From a virus, in the IMG/VR virus record IMGVR_UViG_3300024496_000030, positions 19,117-83,116 of that record: DNA of 64,000 nucleotides. One strand, given 5' to 3'. Under the pieces are notes generated by a model that had not been told where the DNA came from, searched no databases, and was given only the letters and a program-made list of their open reading frames with translations. Positions 57,791 through 64,000 of the stretch are shown piece by piece; position 1 is the first letter of the stretch; every line of letters starts with the position of its first letter. A program made the translations under genes and the position numbers.

Positions 57791-58427
57791 AGAATTTAGA
57801 AACAATTTCACCGCCAGGGTCTAACCGTAAAAGTTCAGATTCTAAATATTCAATAGCTTTAACCTGCTCGACAGTTCCGTTATAGTTTGCTGCAATGTTC
57901 AACAGACACTGGGGCAGAACACATTGATGTTCAACCAACAACGGAACTTCAATATCACTCTGTAAATAAAGATCTAATTCAGCTCTCCTCCTATCCCTTA
58001 AGGTAGGATCTGATTGATAATTTCTACGCATAAAGGGAGACCATTCTTTAATGATCTCCTCTTTACTTGCGTTGCTATTGATTAATTCAAGCAGCTTACA
58101 TTCCTTGAAGTAAGTAATACCTACACTCTCTGCATAGCTTAGGACAGCACCACGCTTCTTTTCATTCAGTGGCATGTAAACCAGATCAGCCACATACTCA
58201 GAGAAGACCTCTAGATCTTTCTTGAGCTGCTCATCAATTTCATGGCGCCTAACCTTGGTAAACGGTGTAACTGTCTGGCGGCCAATCTTCTTACTGCCGT
58301 AACCAATCAGCCAGGGACCGTCTTCCTTGGTTGCTTTATAGGAGGTATATTCTTCAAACCCAAGATGGATGCGGCAAGGTGTGTACCGCCGCACCAGTTC
58401 AAACGCGTAGTCGGTATAAAAGGACAA
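57537..58427 (-). CDS. GH24 lysozyme-like protein, catalytic Thr not conserved
   Basis: A 296-aa protein. Residues 25-130 resemble the lysozyme fold (LGFEEYTSYKATKEDGPWLI, GYGSKKIGRQTVTPFTKVRR, MPLNEKKRGAVLSYAESVGI, KEWSPFM). The usual T of W-T-x-G-Y-G is Leu, so hydrolytic activity is doubtful. The C-terminal 150 residues are acidic and unassigned. Perhaps a virion-associated cell-wall-binding protein. Overlaps DUF3310 tail by 254 nt in antisense. Confidence 0.6.
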   Translation of the reverse strand: MSFYTDYAFELVRRYTPCRIHLGFEEYTSYKATKEDGPWLIGYGSKKIGRQTVTPFTKVRRHEIDEQLKKDLEVFSEYVADLVYMPLNEKKRGAVLSYAESVGITYFKECKLLELINSNASKEEIIKEWSPFMRRNYQSDPTLRDRRRAELDLYLQSDIEVPLLVEHQCVLPQCLLNIAANYNGTVEQVKAIEYLESELLRLDPGGEIVSKFFTLWNEPPRSTGSRSSFLEADLKDLEPLRYASSLIPEESEKYLQELDAFARVLMIEEVEALTEFLEETFEADDPDTTVPSIDPA

Positions 58428-58452
58428 GGGACCGCTGGCCCCTTATCAGGGC

Positions 58453-58839
58453 TCAGGGAACAACAACAGAACCGTTATAGCTGATTTCGCTATAGCCGTC
58501 TGGAGTGGTCATCAGAACAATATAGTTCTTAGCAGCATTGGTCACAGTCACAGCAACGGCACCTTTGCCCTTGCCTGCTTTTGCAATGTTAAAGAATTTC
58601 TGATAACCGGTTGGCGGGTTGCCAGCGGTGTAGTCATCATCCTGGAAGATCTCGATGGTTTCAATACCAACGCTACGATCAATGGTCACAATGATGTCGC
58701 CAGTAGTTCCGGGGTTCACCAGGAATGCACGCTGACTTAAATCACCAGTGGAACCAGGCAGAGCATCACCTTTATAAACCAGCTCAGCGCCACTAGCGGT
58801 AAAGGTGTCTTGCGTTCCTTGAAAAGTGCGGGTAGCCAT
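58453..58839 (-). CDS. Strand-rich putative virion protein
   Basis: A 128-aa protein (MATRTFQGTQDTFTASGAEL) rich in Thr/Val/Gly, resembling head-decoration or fibre-base proteins. Not recognised. Confidence 0.55.
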   Translation of the reverse strand: MATRTFQGTQDTFTASGAELVYKGDALPGSTGDLSQRAFLVNPGTTGDIIVTIDRSVGIETIEIFQDDDYTAGNPPTGYQKFFNIAKAGKGKGAVAVTVTNAAKNYIVLMTTPDGYSEISYNGSVVVP

Positions 58840-58841
58840 TA

Positions 58842-59063
58842 TCAGTTAATTTGGTTTTGCGTTTGAAACTGGAAGGAGATGTCGGCATCAATACCGTGTT
58901 CTTTAAGGATGCTGAGGAACATCTGACGGTCCATCATTTTCATGTGGAGCATGTCCACGAAGGCTTCCTCTAGCTCATCACGGTCAAGATCCTTGATTGC
59001 CAGAGCTGCTGCATGGATAGCAAATTCACTATCAATGGGCAGATCCAGGGCATTGGCATCCAT
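58842..59063 (-). CDS. Small acidic helical protein, possible NblA homologue
   Basis: A 73-aa protein. SEFAIHAAALAIKDLDRDEL, EEAFVDMLHMKMMDRQMFLS and ILKEHG form two helices. NblA/Ycf18 has a similar plan (EFxL, then R/H-E-x-A, then a Met-rich helix ending in LK). NblA targets phycobilisomes for degradation and is known in some freshwater cyanophages. Similarity is by eye only, and the virion-gene context argues for caution. Confidence 0.45.
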   Translation of the reverse strand: MDANALDLPIDSEFAIHAAALAIKDLDRDELEEAFVDMLHMKMMDRQMFLSILKEHGIDADISFQFQTQNQIN

Positions 59064-59116
59064 TAAAAATTTACCAATCCGTCACTACATCCTAACAGCT
59101 CTGCAATTTTTGGCTA

Positions 59117-59263
59117 CTAGGCCATTGCAGGTTGATCACCAAGTGGAATGTACCGTTGGTCTACGGTGAAGTACGGAATATCTGGTGCGCCCTCTGATTC
59201 CTCTGGGTTGAAATCAGGAAGCCTTTCTGTGACGTAGCCGTTGAGAAAACTTTTTGTATCCAT
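59117..59263 (-). CDS. Small acidic late protein
   Basis: A 48-aa protein (MDTKSFLNGYVTERLPDFNP, ending in LGDQPAMA). It fills most of the gap between 59063 and 59338 and has natural composition. Not recognised. Confidence 0.5.
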   Translation of the reverse strand: MDTKSFLNGYVTERLPDFNPEESEGAPDIPYFTVDQRYIPLGDQPAMA

Positions 59264-59337
59264 GATTAAGAATTGATGAACTTACAACACAGGTGCAAGC
59301 ATAAACACTGGCAAAAACAATGACCAGAGTTGCCATC

Positions 59338-59679
59338 TCACGCAGCAGCAACATGGAAAGTTACAGTTGCAGCAGTGCCACCGCTCTCGCTAACAAAGTT
59401 AGGCCGAATCCATTTCACTGGACGGCCCGACACAGAATAGGATGTATTGCCGTTAGCAGTAATTGTTTGATCAGCAATGATCGGTGCATAGTTTGTTCCA
59501 TCAATGCTGCCTTCTAAACGGACAACAACATTAGTATTGATGTTACTAACCAACACAATTAAGGTGTAGTCACTTGTAGAAAACAAGTTGTTAACTGCAA
59601 CTTGCAAGGTATTGCCAACACCAGGGGCGGTTAACGCTGCATTAATATCAAAGATTGTGTCTTGAAAATAGTTAACCAT
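59338..59679 (-). CDS. Strand-rich putative virion protein
   Basis: A 113-aa protein (MVNYFQDTIFDINAALTAPG) with alternating Thr/Val/Asn strands (TLIVLVSNINTNVVVRLEGS), Ig- or jelly-roll-like. Likely head decoration or fibre. Not recognised. Confidence 0.55.
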   Translation of the reverse strand: MVNYFQDTIFDINAALTAPGVGNTLQVAVNNLFSTSDYTLIVLVSNINTNVVVRLEGSIDGTNYAPIIADQTITANGNTSYSVSGRPVKWIRPNFVSESGGTAATVTFHVAAA

Positions 59680-59681
59680 GA

Positions 59682-60152
59682 TTACCCCAGGGTGGACTTA
59701 AGCAGCCATTGGAATTTTTTGTGAACGCGGCCGCGCTCTACAGCCAAGTCTAAGGTGAACTGATCTTGCATTGCCTCTGCTTCTTCTGCTAGCAGATGGA
59801 ACGATTCAGCTACGGCATTGTTGTTAATAGCAAGCGTCCGGATCATGGCATCTTGATCAAAACAATTCTCAGGCACTGGCGCCAGCATTGAATTGTTAAG
59901 ATCTTCTACACTCATTGGAGTGCTGATATCTAAAGAACGCAGGTGTTCAGCAATGGTATCGAGACCACCCTGCAGTTCTTCGTAGATCTCTTGGGTGAGT
60001 TTGTGGATGGAGTAAAACTTACTGCCCATCAGATTCCAATGGACAATATAAGTTTGATTGAGAAGATGCGATGTATCCCGCAGCAACTGTACCAGATGAC
60101 AGTAACAGGTTGTTTTGGAATCCATTTTTACTTTAGCCATTGCTTTTACCAT
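59682..60152 (-). CDS. Dps-like ferritin
   Basis: A 156-aa protein with the Dps core: NQTYIVHWNLMGSKFYSIHK then LTQEIYEELQGGLDTIAEHL. Ferroxidase ligands H38, H50, D65 and E69 have the spacing of E. coli Dps (H51, H63, D78, E82). Dps forms dodecamers that oxidise and store iron and bind DNA. In the phage it could protect DNA from host oxidative damage or be packaged. Neighbours are virion genes and an HNH insertion. Confidence 0.8.
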   Translation of the reverse strand: MVKAMAKVKMDSKTTCYCHLVQLLRDTSHLLNQTYIVHWNLMGSKFYSIHKLTQEIYEELQGGLDTIAEHLRSLDISTPMSVEDLNNSMLAPVPENCFDQDAMIRTLAINNNAVAESFHLLAEEAEAMQDQFTLDLAVERGRVHKKFQWLLKSTLG

Positions 60153-60158
60153 TTAACC

Positions 60159-60734
60159 TCAAGCTGGAAAAAACTTCTGAGTTTTTGAAAACCATTTTCC
60201 ATCTGCAAATAAAAACTCGGGAGGGCAACCAGTCTCAAGGCGGCGCTTAAGAGCATCTGGATCTTTACCAGATATTCTAGCAGCGTCATATAAGCACATC
60301 TTCTCTCCTTTGTACTCAACAAAAATATTGTTTCTTTTATTACGATTTTGATCATATGCTGTAGCCCACCGAACATTTCCAGGAGCATAGTCTCCTTGAG
60401 GATCAATTCGGTCAAGAGTACATTTATCTGGTCTAGGACCTAACTCATTCCAGAACTCATCAAAGGATTTAAATAAAAATTGAACATGACCATAACAATT
60501 CTTGTGGTTATCTTGAACTCTTTTTTTAGCTCTGTAATAACTTTTATATGCTCCTAATTTTATTGGATCATGTTTTGCTGATGGTTTTTTAACATTGCAC
60601 TTTATACCTGTACGCGCGCAAGATCTACAGACCCACTCACAACCTTTCCGATTATATTGATCTATTCGAATAGATGCTTGTTTTTGACAGGTTTTGCATT
60701 TTACGTCAACGTAGTTCCAACGTGGTGAAGGCAT
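60159..60734 (-). CDS. HNH-like homing-type endonuclease
   Basis: A 191-aa basic protein. An N-terminal zinc ribbon (VKCKTCQK...WVCRSCARTG) is followed by FDEFWNELGPRPDKCTLDRI, DPQGDYAPGNVRWATAYDQN and RNKRNN, the D-R-I-D...G-N-x-R-W-A-T pattern of phage homing-type HNH proteins. The gene sits where the stop codon of the upstream conserved gene should be, suggesting it inserted there. Confidence 0.65.
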   Translation of the reverse strand: MPSPRWNYVDVKCKTCQKQASIRIDQYNRKGCEWVCRSCARTGIKCNVKKPSAKHDPIKLGAYKSYYRAKKRVQDNHKNCYGHVQFLFKSFDEFWNELGPRPDKCTLDRIDPQGDYAPGNVRWATAYDQNRNKRNNIFVEYKGEKMCLYDAARISGKDPDALKRRLETGCPPEFLFADGKWFSKTQKFFPA

Positions 60735-61060
60735 GAGGTCAGAAGCTCAGACCCAACTATACCACTTATAATCATCCACTTCACGCGGTCAGCCCAGAAG
60801 GCAGCTGACATTTTTCCTTTGGCAATGTTTTTAGCATGACGTGCTTTAAAACTTTCCCTGCGTTTACGGTAACTTTCTGATTCACCTTGTTTTTTAGGTG
60901 AGCCAGAAACACCTTGCTGGCCAAAGCGAATGATCTTTTCTTTTCCATTCTCGCACGCCTTGACTACATGCGATTTGGTTGGGTGGCCAGGAGTGCGCTG
61001 CGGTTTATTGCAGGCCATCCGTTCCTTCGCTAACCGCTTGGCCTTTGCACGATCTGCCAT
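60701..61060 (-). CDS. Conserved basic phage protein with extended C-terminus
   Basis: A 119-aa protein. Residues 1-95 (PQRTPGHPTKSHVVKACENG, FKARHAKNIAKGKMSAAFWA, DRVKW) match a small protein I recall from cyanophages that normally ends at about W95. Here 24 unrelated residues follow, reading into the start of the HNH gene, as expected if insertion removed the stop. Function unknown. Confidence 0.65.
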   Translation of the reverse strand: MADRAKAKRLAKERMACNKPQRTPGHPTKSHVVKACENGKEKIIRFGQQGVSGSPKKQGESESYRKRRESFKARHAKNIAKGKMSAAFWADRVKWMIISGIVGSELLTSCLHHVGTTLT

Positions 61061-61064
61061 GGCG

Positions 61065-61262
61065 TCAAACGTAATTAGAGCGACGTTCTTCGCTGATCAC
61101 GGTCATATCAGGACGACCTTGAGCCAGCTTCTGCCAGTTGGTAGGCCAGCGCTCATCACGCGTTTCCTTTAAGTTTTCTTCTGGAGCCGGAAAATCTTCT
61201 GCGCGGATGTAACGATCCAGAAAATCCTTACCTGCTCCTTCTGTATCTTCTGGAGGCATCAT
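61065..61262 (-). CDS. Small acidic/basic late protein
   Basis: A 65-aa polar protein (MMPPEDTEGAGKDFLDRYIR) whose start overlaps the previous stop. Not recognised. Confidence 0.5.
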   Translation of the reverse strand: MMPPEDTEGAGKDFLDRYIRAEDFPAPEENLKETRDERWPTNWQKLAQGRPDMTVISEERRSNYV

Positions 61263-61636
61263 GCGCTTACAACAAAGTCAGTAACGTTGAATAGAGAAAC
61301 AGTCTGAGGTTTCTGCTCTAACCACTGTTTAATTTTACTTTCCCTTTCCTCAGAGTACAATGGATGCCCTTTTTTAAACCAGGCAAAGGGCAGATCCGAT
61401 GCTTTTGATTTATTACAGGAGGTGCAACAACAAGCTAGGTTGTTGCGGGTGTTGTGTCCACCTTTGTGTTTAGGAACAATGTGATCAATTGTGGCAGTAC
61501 GTTCACACAATTGTTTTTCACAGTATGCACATTTCCAATGCCAGGCTTCAAATATTGATTCTCTAAATTTCTTGCGAGCACTCTTAGGAGTTAAAACAAT
61601 GAGATTAACTAAAAGATCGTTCTCACAATGAAACAT
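61259..61636 (-). CDS. HNH endonuclease
   Basis: A 125-aa protein. KCAYCEKQL, TATIDHIVPKHKGGHNTRNN and ACCCTSCNKSK provide the two CxxC zinc pairs and the D-H...H-N-N catalytic core of canonical HNH nucleases. Phages often carry such enzymes near packaging or tail genes; it may help cut DNA for packaging or be selfish. Confidence 0.85.
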   Translation of the reverse strand: MFHCENDLLVNLIVLTPKSARKKFRESIFEAWHWKCAYCEKQLCERTATIDHIVPKHKGGHNTRNNLACCCTSCNKSKASDLPFAWFKKGHPLYSEERESKIKQWLEQKPQTVSLFNVTDFVVSA

Positions 61637-61705
61637 GAGCGGTTCATGATTCCTAACATCAGGTTAGGGTGCACAAACCTGTACTACCTGCTAAGCTGCT
61701 GGAGT

Positions 61706-61780
61706 GCCCGGATAGCCCAATCGGAAGCAGGCAAGCGATTTAAAATCGCTACAGTGAGGGTTCAAATCCCTCTCCGGGTA
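61706..61780 (+). tRNA. tRNA-Leu (anticodon TAA), class I variable loop
   Basis: Acceptor GCCCGGA/TCCGGGT with discriminator A; anticodon stem AGCGA/TCGCT with loop TTTAAAA (anticodon TAA); T arm GAGGG-TTCAAAT-CCCTC. The variable loop is only five bases (ACAGT), whereas bacterial tRNA-Leu normally has a long variable arm. CCA is not encoded. Plus strand, opposite to the surrounding late genes. CCTAAC/GTTAGG and CAGGTT/AACCTG dyads lie upstream. Confidence 0.8.
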
Positions 61781-61783
61781 TAA

Positions 61784-61857
61784 CGGGATATAGCGCAGCT
61801 TGGAAGCGTGCCTGATTTGGGTTCAGGAGGTCGCAGGTTCAAATCCTGCTATCCCGA
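61784..61857 (+). tRNA. tRNA-Pro (anticodon TGG)
   Basis: Acceptor CGGGATA/TATCCCG, discriminator A; anticodon stem CCTGA/TCAGG with loop TTTGGGT (TGG); T arm GCAGG-TTCAAAT-CCTGC. Three bases after the preceding tRNA, so both are probably one transcript. The 3' end abuts the stop of the minus-strand gene at 61858. Confidence 0.88.
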
Positions 61858-62097
61858 TTAATCAGTTAAACCAATCTCTTCTAAGAACAAATCAGTATCT
61901 TGATCTGCTGGATCATAGTCTGCATCTTCTAAAAGTTTTAACAAGAAGTGATGCACACGCTCTGTAACCCAGCGTAGATCCTCATCATTAACATCACAGA
62001 CAATTGCATTAAGACGGAGTTCACGGGACGGCTCCCGTACATAATCTGCAATTAACTCCAGAGCACGATATCGTCCCTTGGTGAACTCACCGAGCAT
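61858..62097 (-). CDS. Small acidic late protein
   Basis: A 79-aa helical acidic protein (MLGEFTKGRYRALELIADYV). Not recognised. Shares one base with the previous gene. Confidence 0.5.
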   Translation of the reverse strand: MLGEFTKGRYRALELIADYVREPSRELRLNAIVCDVNDEDLRWVTERVHHFLLKLLEDADYDPADQDTDLFLEEIGLTD

Positions 62098-62315
62098 CAG
62101 TCTGCACCAAGACCACCAAGAGCTGCCTGTACAGCCTCGGTATCAGCAACATCCTGGCGGTCCTTGACAACCGTAAGGATCTCAAGGGCACCTTGCACTT
62201 TGAGGTAACCCTCTTTACTGCGCATCAGTTTCTCTTCTGTTGCACGGATATCGTCAGCAAGCGCCTTGAGTTGTGCGTTTAACCCCGACTCCAGTTCAGA
62301 AATAATTGCGGACAT
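62097..62315 (-). CDS. Small coiled-coil protein
   Basis: A 72-aa protein from ATG 62315 (MSAIISELESGLNAQLKALA); the frame also opens at TTG 62336. Helical coiled coil beside the endolysin. Could be a spanin-like or regulatory component by position only. Confidence 0.5.
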   Translation of the reverse strand: MSAIISELESGLNAQLKALADDIRATEEKLMRSKEGYLKVQGALEILTVVKDRQDVADTEAVQAALGGLGAD

Positions 62316-62344
62316 AACAATGATTGATCTAGGCAAATAATAAC

Positions 62345-63583
62345 TTATTTGAGATCAATCCACCAACCAGTGTTAGGTCCATCCACAGTCCAGCGGCGCT
62401 TAAAGAGGTTATAGCTATAGCGCAGGCGTTCACCGTTGGTGCTGATGTAGGTGCCACTGTAGTTATCAATTTCACCCCAGGGGTCATGGACAACAAAGCG
62501 TTGCTTCTCTTCTTCATAGCCAATGACACAAATCCAGTGACCGCTTCCTGTTGGCGCATTAGCTGGTCCTTTATGGAGGATGCCAACAGGACAGGGGAAA
62601 CCTTGATCAATGCGTTGCTTGAGATCTTCAATATTGCCGTTTTGCTTGAAAGCCGCTTTTAATCCAAGCTGCTGCAGCGCTTTGACCTGGACCCAGGCTT
62701 CTGTGGTATCACCAATAGCAAACACTTTCTTAATGTAATCATTATCATTGGCGATACAACCAGGCCGCAGATACATCGCTGCCATAGCGCAGCTGGAGGA
62801 GAAACAGGTGCGGCCAGCATCTCTGTAGTTGTCCCGCTGGGACTGATAGGGAACAGGCAGGATCAGGCCGTCGTAGAGCACCTCTGCTTTCTCAGCAGGC
62901 TTGGTCATGGCACCACCTAGGCCATACCAGTGTTCATCAAAGGCCCACCAAACACCAAGGCCCCAGGGAAGTAGAAGCTTAGTGTGCTTAGCACGTTTCT
63001 CAAGAACTTGAACACCTTTATATTCCCGATCTTTTTTAATTGGAACCCGTTGATTGAGTTTCAGTTCACTGCTAGGAACTGGTTCTTTCTTAAGAAAAGT
63101 ATTTGTGACGCAGCGAATATCAATGGTTTCTATGGGCTTGAGTTCAGCGCCAGAGGTAAAGAGTTCAACTTCTTTCTTGCGCCGCTCTACAAGTCCAGGG
63201 AGGACCACACCATCACCCTTAACCCACTTAGGTAACTCTTCTTGTGCAACTTTATTAGGATCTTCTTTGTTATTAAGACGCTTGCGTAATGTGGATTCTT
63301 CTAATGCACCGAGGCCACAGTTAAATGCAAAGGATACCAATGCATCAAATTGTTGTTGATTTAAAGGAACCGTAATTAAAAGATCAACACCCTGCTCAAA
63401 CTTAACCAGATCACGCCGTAACATCTTATTGGCACGATCTTCTGTAATCACCATCCCTGGAGTTACATCATCTCCTGTATGACCGTAACCAACAGTCCAT
63501 ACGCCAACAGGACAAAGATAGGATTCAAGGCGTAAACCTTCAAAGCTTTTAATTAGGTTTAAGCCAGTCTCAGAAATCTTCAC
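62345..63583 (-). CDS. Two-catalytic-domain endolysin (GH24 lysozyme plus C39-like peptidase)
   Basis: A 412-aa protein from GTG. N-terminal GH24: SFEGLRLESYLCPVGVWTVG gives E15-C24-T30, spaced as the Glu/Asp/Thr triad of T4 lysozyme, with Cys in place of Asp as in P1 Lyz; GYGH follows. A middle SH3-like region spans about 170-225. The C-terminus is a papain-like C39 type: RTCFSSSCAM (Cys), SGHWICVIGYE (His), VVHDPWG (Asp). No signal peptide, so it should need a holin. It degrades peptidoglycan at lysis. Confidence 0.8.
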   Translation of the reverse strand: MKISETGLNLIKSFEGLRLESYLCPVGVWTVGYGHTGDDVTPGMVITEDRANKMLRRDLVKFEQGVDLLITVPLNQQQFDALVSFAFNCGLGALEESTLRKRLNNKEDPNKVAQEELPKWVKGDGVVLPGLVERRKKEVELFTSGAELKPIETIDIRCVTNTFLKKEPVPSSELKLNQRVPIKKDREYKGVQVLEKRAKHTKLLLPWGLGVWWAFDEHWYGLGGAMTKPAEKAEVLYDGLILPVPYQSQRDNYRDAGRTCFSSSCAMAAMYLRPGCIANDNDYIKKVFAIGDTTEAWVQVKALQQLGLKAAFKQNGNIEDLKQRIDQGFPCPVGILHKGPANAPTGSGHWICVIGYEEEKQRFVVHDPWGEIDNYSGTYISTNGERLRYSYNLFKRRWTVDGPNTGWWIDLK

Positions 63584-63611
63584 AGCAATCTAGATGCTGC
63601 GTTTATTGTAT

Positions 63612-63866
63612 CTAGTCTGCATTCCTTGACAGGCTAATCAAGGTTGTCAGTACACCCATCATGACGGCAATGGTCCGTGAATCAACGTCACTACAGCCCA
63701 TTGGAGCAGGATCTATTTTGTCACCTTCTAGTGTCCCTACATACTTGGCATACCAAGGCCAGATGGTAGGAAGCACATAAAACCGACAAGCACCCCACTG
63801 CAGTACAGCTACCACCAGGATTGCTGTAGCGGTCCCAACCACAGAACGCCACAGCCAATCCTTCAT
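63612..63866 (-). CDS. Holin candidate
   Basis: An 84-aa protein with hydrophobic segments at about 8-26 (VVGTATAILVVAVLQWG) and 65-79 (TIAVMMGVLTTLISL), short basic start (MKDWLWR), directly upstream of the endolysin in the same operon. Size, two helices and context fit a class II holin that releases the endolysin. No family signature was recognised. Confidence 0.6.
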   Translation of the reverse strand: MKDWLWRSVVGTATAILVVAVLQWGACRFYVLPTIWPWYAKYVGTLEGDKIDPAPMGCSDVDSRTIAVMMGVLTTLISLSRNAD

Positions 63867-63931
63867 AGCAGACTATCCTTGTTCTCTAGTGGGGTCAGCG
63901 GGCGCGGGCGTAATTGAAGAATTGACATGCC

Positions 63932-64000
63932 TTATGTAAGGGGACCTGGAGGCGTAAACGTTCCGGTGTATTTTGCATAACCCTTATAAACAGCAAGATC
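63932..64000 (-). CDS. Partial late gene, C-terminus only
   Basis: The last 22 codons of a frame entering from the right edge (DLAVYKGYAKYTGTFTPPGP, then LT and stop). The Gly/Tyr/Thr/Pro-rich end looks like a fibre or other virion protein. Confidence 0.45.
   Translation of the reverse strand, partial: DLAVYKGYAKYTGTFTPPGPLT

Noticed and set aside
63930-63983. Tiny plus-strand ORF near the right edge
   Set aside because: Seventeen codons only; the minus-strand C-terminal frame reading in from the edge explains the region better.
1-64000. CRISPR array
   Set aside because: No set of regularly spaced direct repeats was seen; the Cas4-like nuclease is better read as a phage recombination or processing enzyme.
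1-64000. Integrase, transposase, insertion sequence or psbA-type photosynthesis gene
   Set aside because: No protein with the necessary motifs is present; tRNA genes look like phage tRNA genes, not attachment-site duplications.

Overview
The window is a stretch of a tailed double-stranded DNA phage genome (Caudoviricetes) that most likely infects a cyanobacterium. It encodes a terminase pair, a portal-like protein, many small virion-type proteins, an S74 tail-spike chaperone, an endolysin with a holin candidate, and a replication set: family A DNA polymerase, primase-helicase, ThyX, dCMP deaminase, two SSB-like proteins and a PD-(D/E)XK nuclease. No rRNA, ribosomal protein or host metabolic operon is present. 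The cyanobacterial assignment is an inference from several small proteins of types I associate with cyanophages (MGLDQYAY, PPSLKEQAL, LWAKxLGEK), from DnaA-box-like TTTTCCACA repeats, and from a HIP1-like enriched palindrome, TGGCGCCA (11 copies). Major capsid and tail genes are not visible and presumably lie outside the window. Genes run off both edges.

Layout. (1) 1-14.8 kb, minus strand: late module read leftward, with a large Ala-rich protein, a basic KGNWIKGA protein, several low-complexity virion proteins, small and large terminase, an AbrB-like protein, the portal, an out-of-frame overlapping scaffold-like gene, and a Zn-protease cut by the left edge. (2) 14.8-15.5 kb: divergent region with repeats and a candidate origin. 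(3) 15-31 kb, plus strand: early module of about 40 mostly tiny genes, including SSB, a secreted SH3b protein, an L,D-transpeptidase, a PcfJ-like protein, ThyX and an ArdC-like antirestriction protein. (4) 31.3-31.6 kb: a dense array of stem-loops that looks like a structured RNA. (5) 31.6-49.2 kb, mostly plus strand: replication and nucleotide genes, with short minus-strand islands. (6) 49.3-51.5 kb, minus strand: tail-spike and virion genes. (7) 51.6-57.8 kb: mixed strands, with three HNH-type proteins around a palindromic region, a Phd/YefM-like antitoxin, an adenine methyltransferase and a DUF3310 protein. (8) 57-64 kb, minus strand: virion proteins, Dps-like ferritin, HNH genes, endolysin and holin candidate, with two plus-strand tRNA genes between them.

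How it fits together. Plus-strand genes supply host takeover, nucleotide supply and replication. Minus-strand genes supply packaging, virion assembly and lysis. Translation signals differ: several late genes have clear Shine-Dalgarno sequences, whereas many early genes lack one and instead carry a stem-loop ending 15-25 nt before the ATG, followed by a pyrimidine-rich TTTGCACACC-type linker. I regard that recurrent leader, the 31.3 kb structured RNA candidate and the 52.2 kb palindromic locus as the most novel signals here.

Limits: all calls come from reading the sequence and from memory of protein families. No search or folding program was run.
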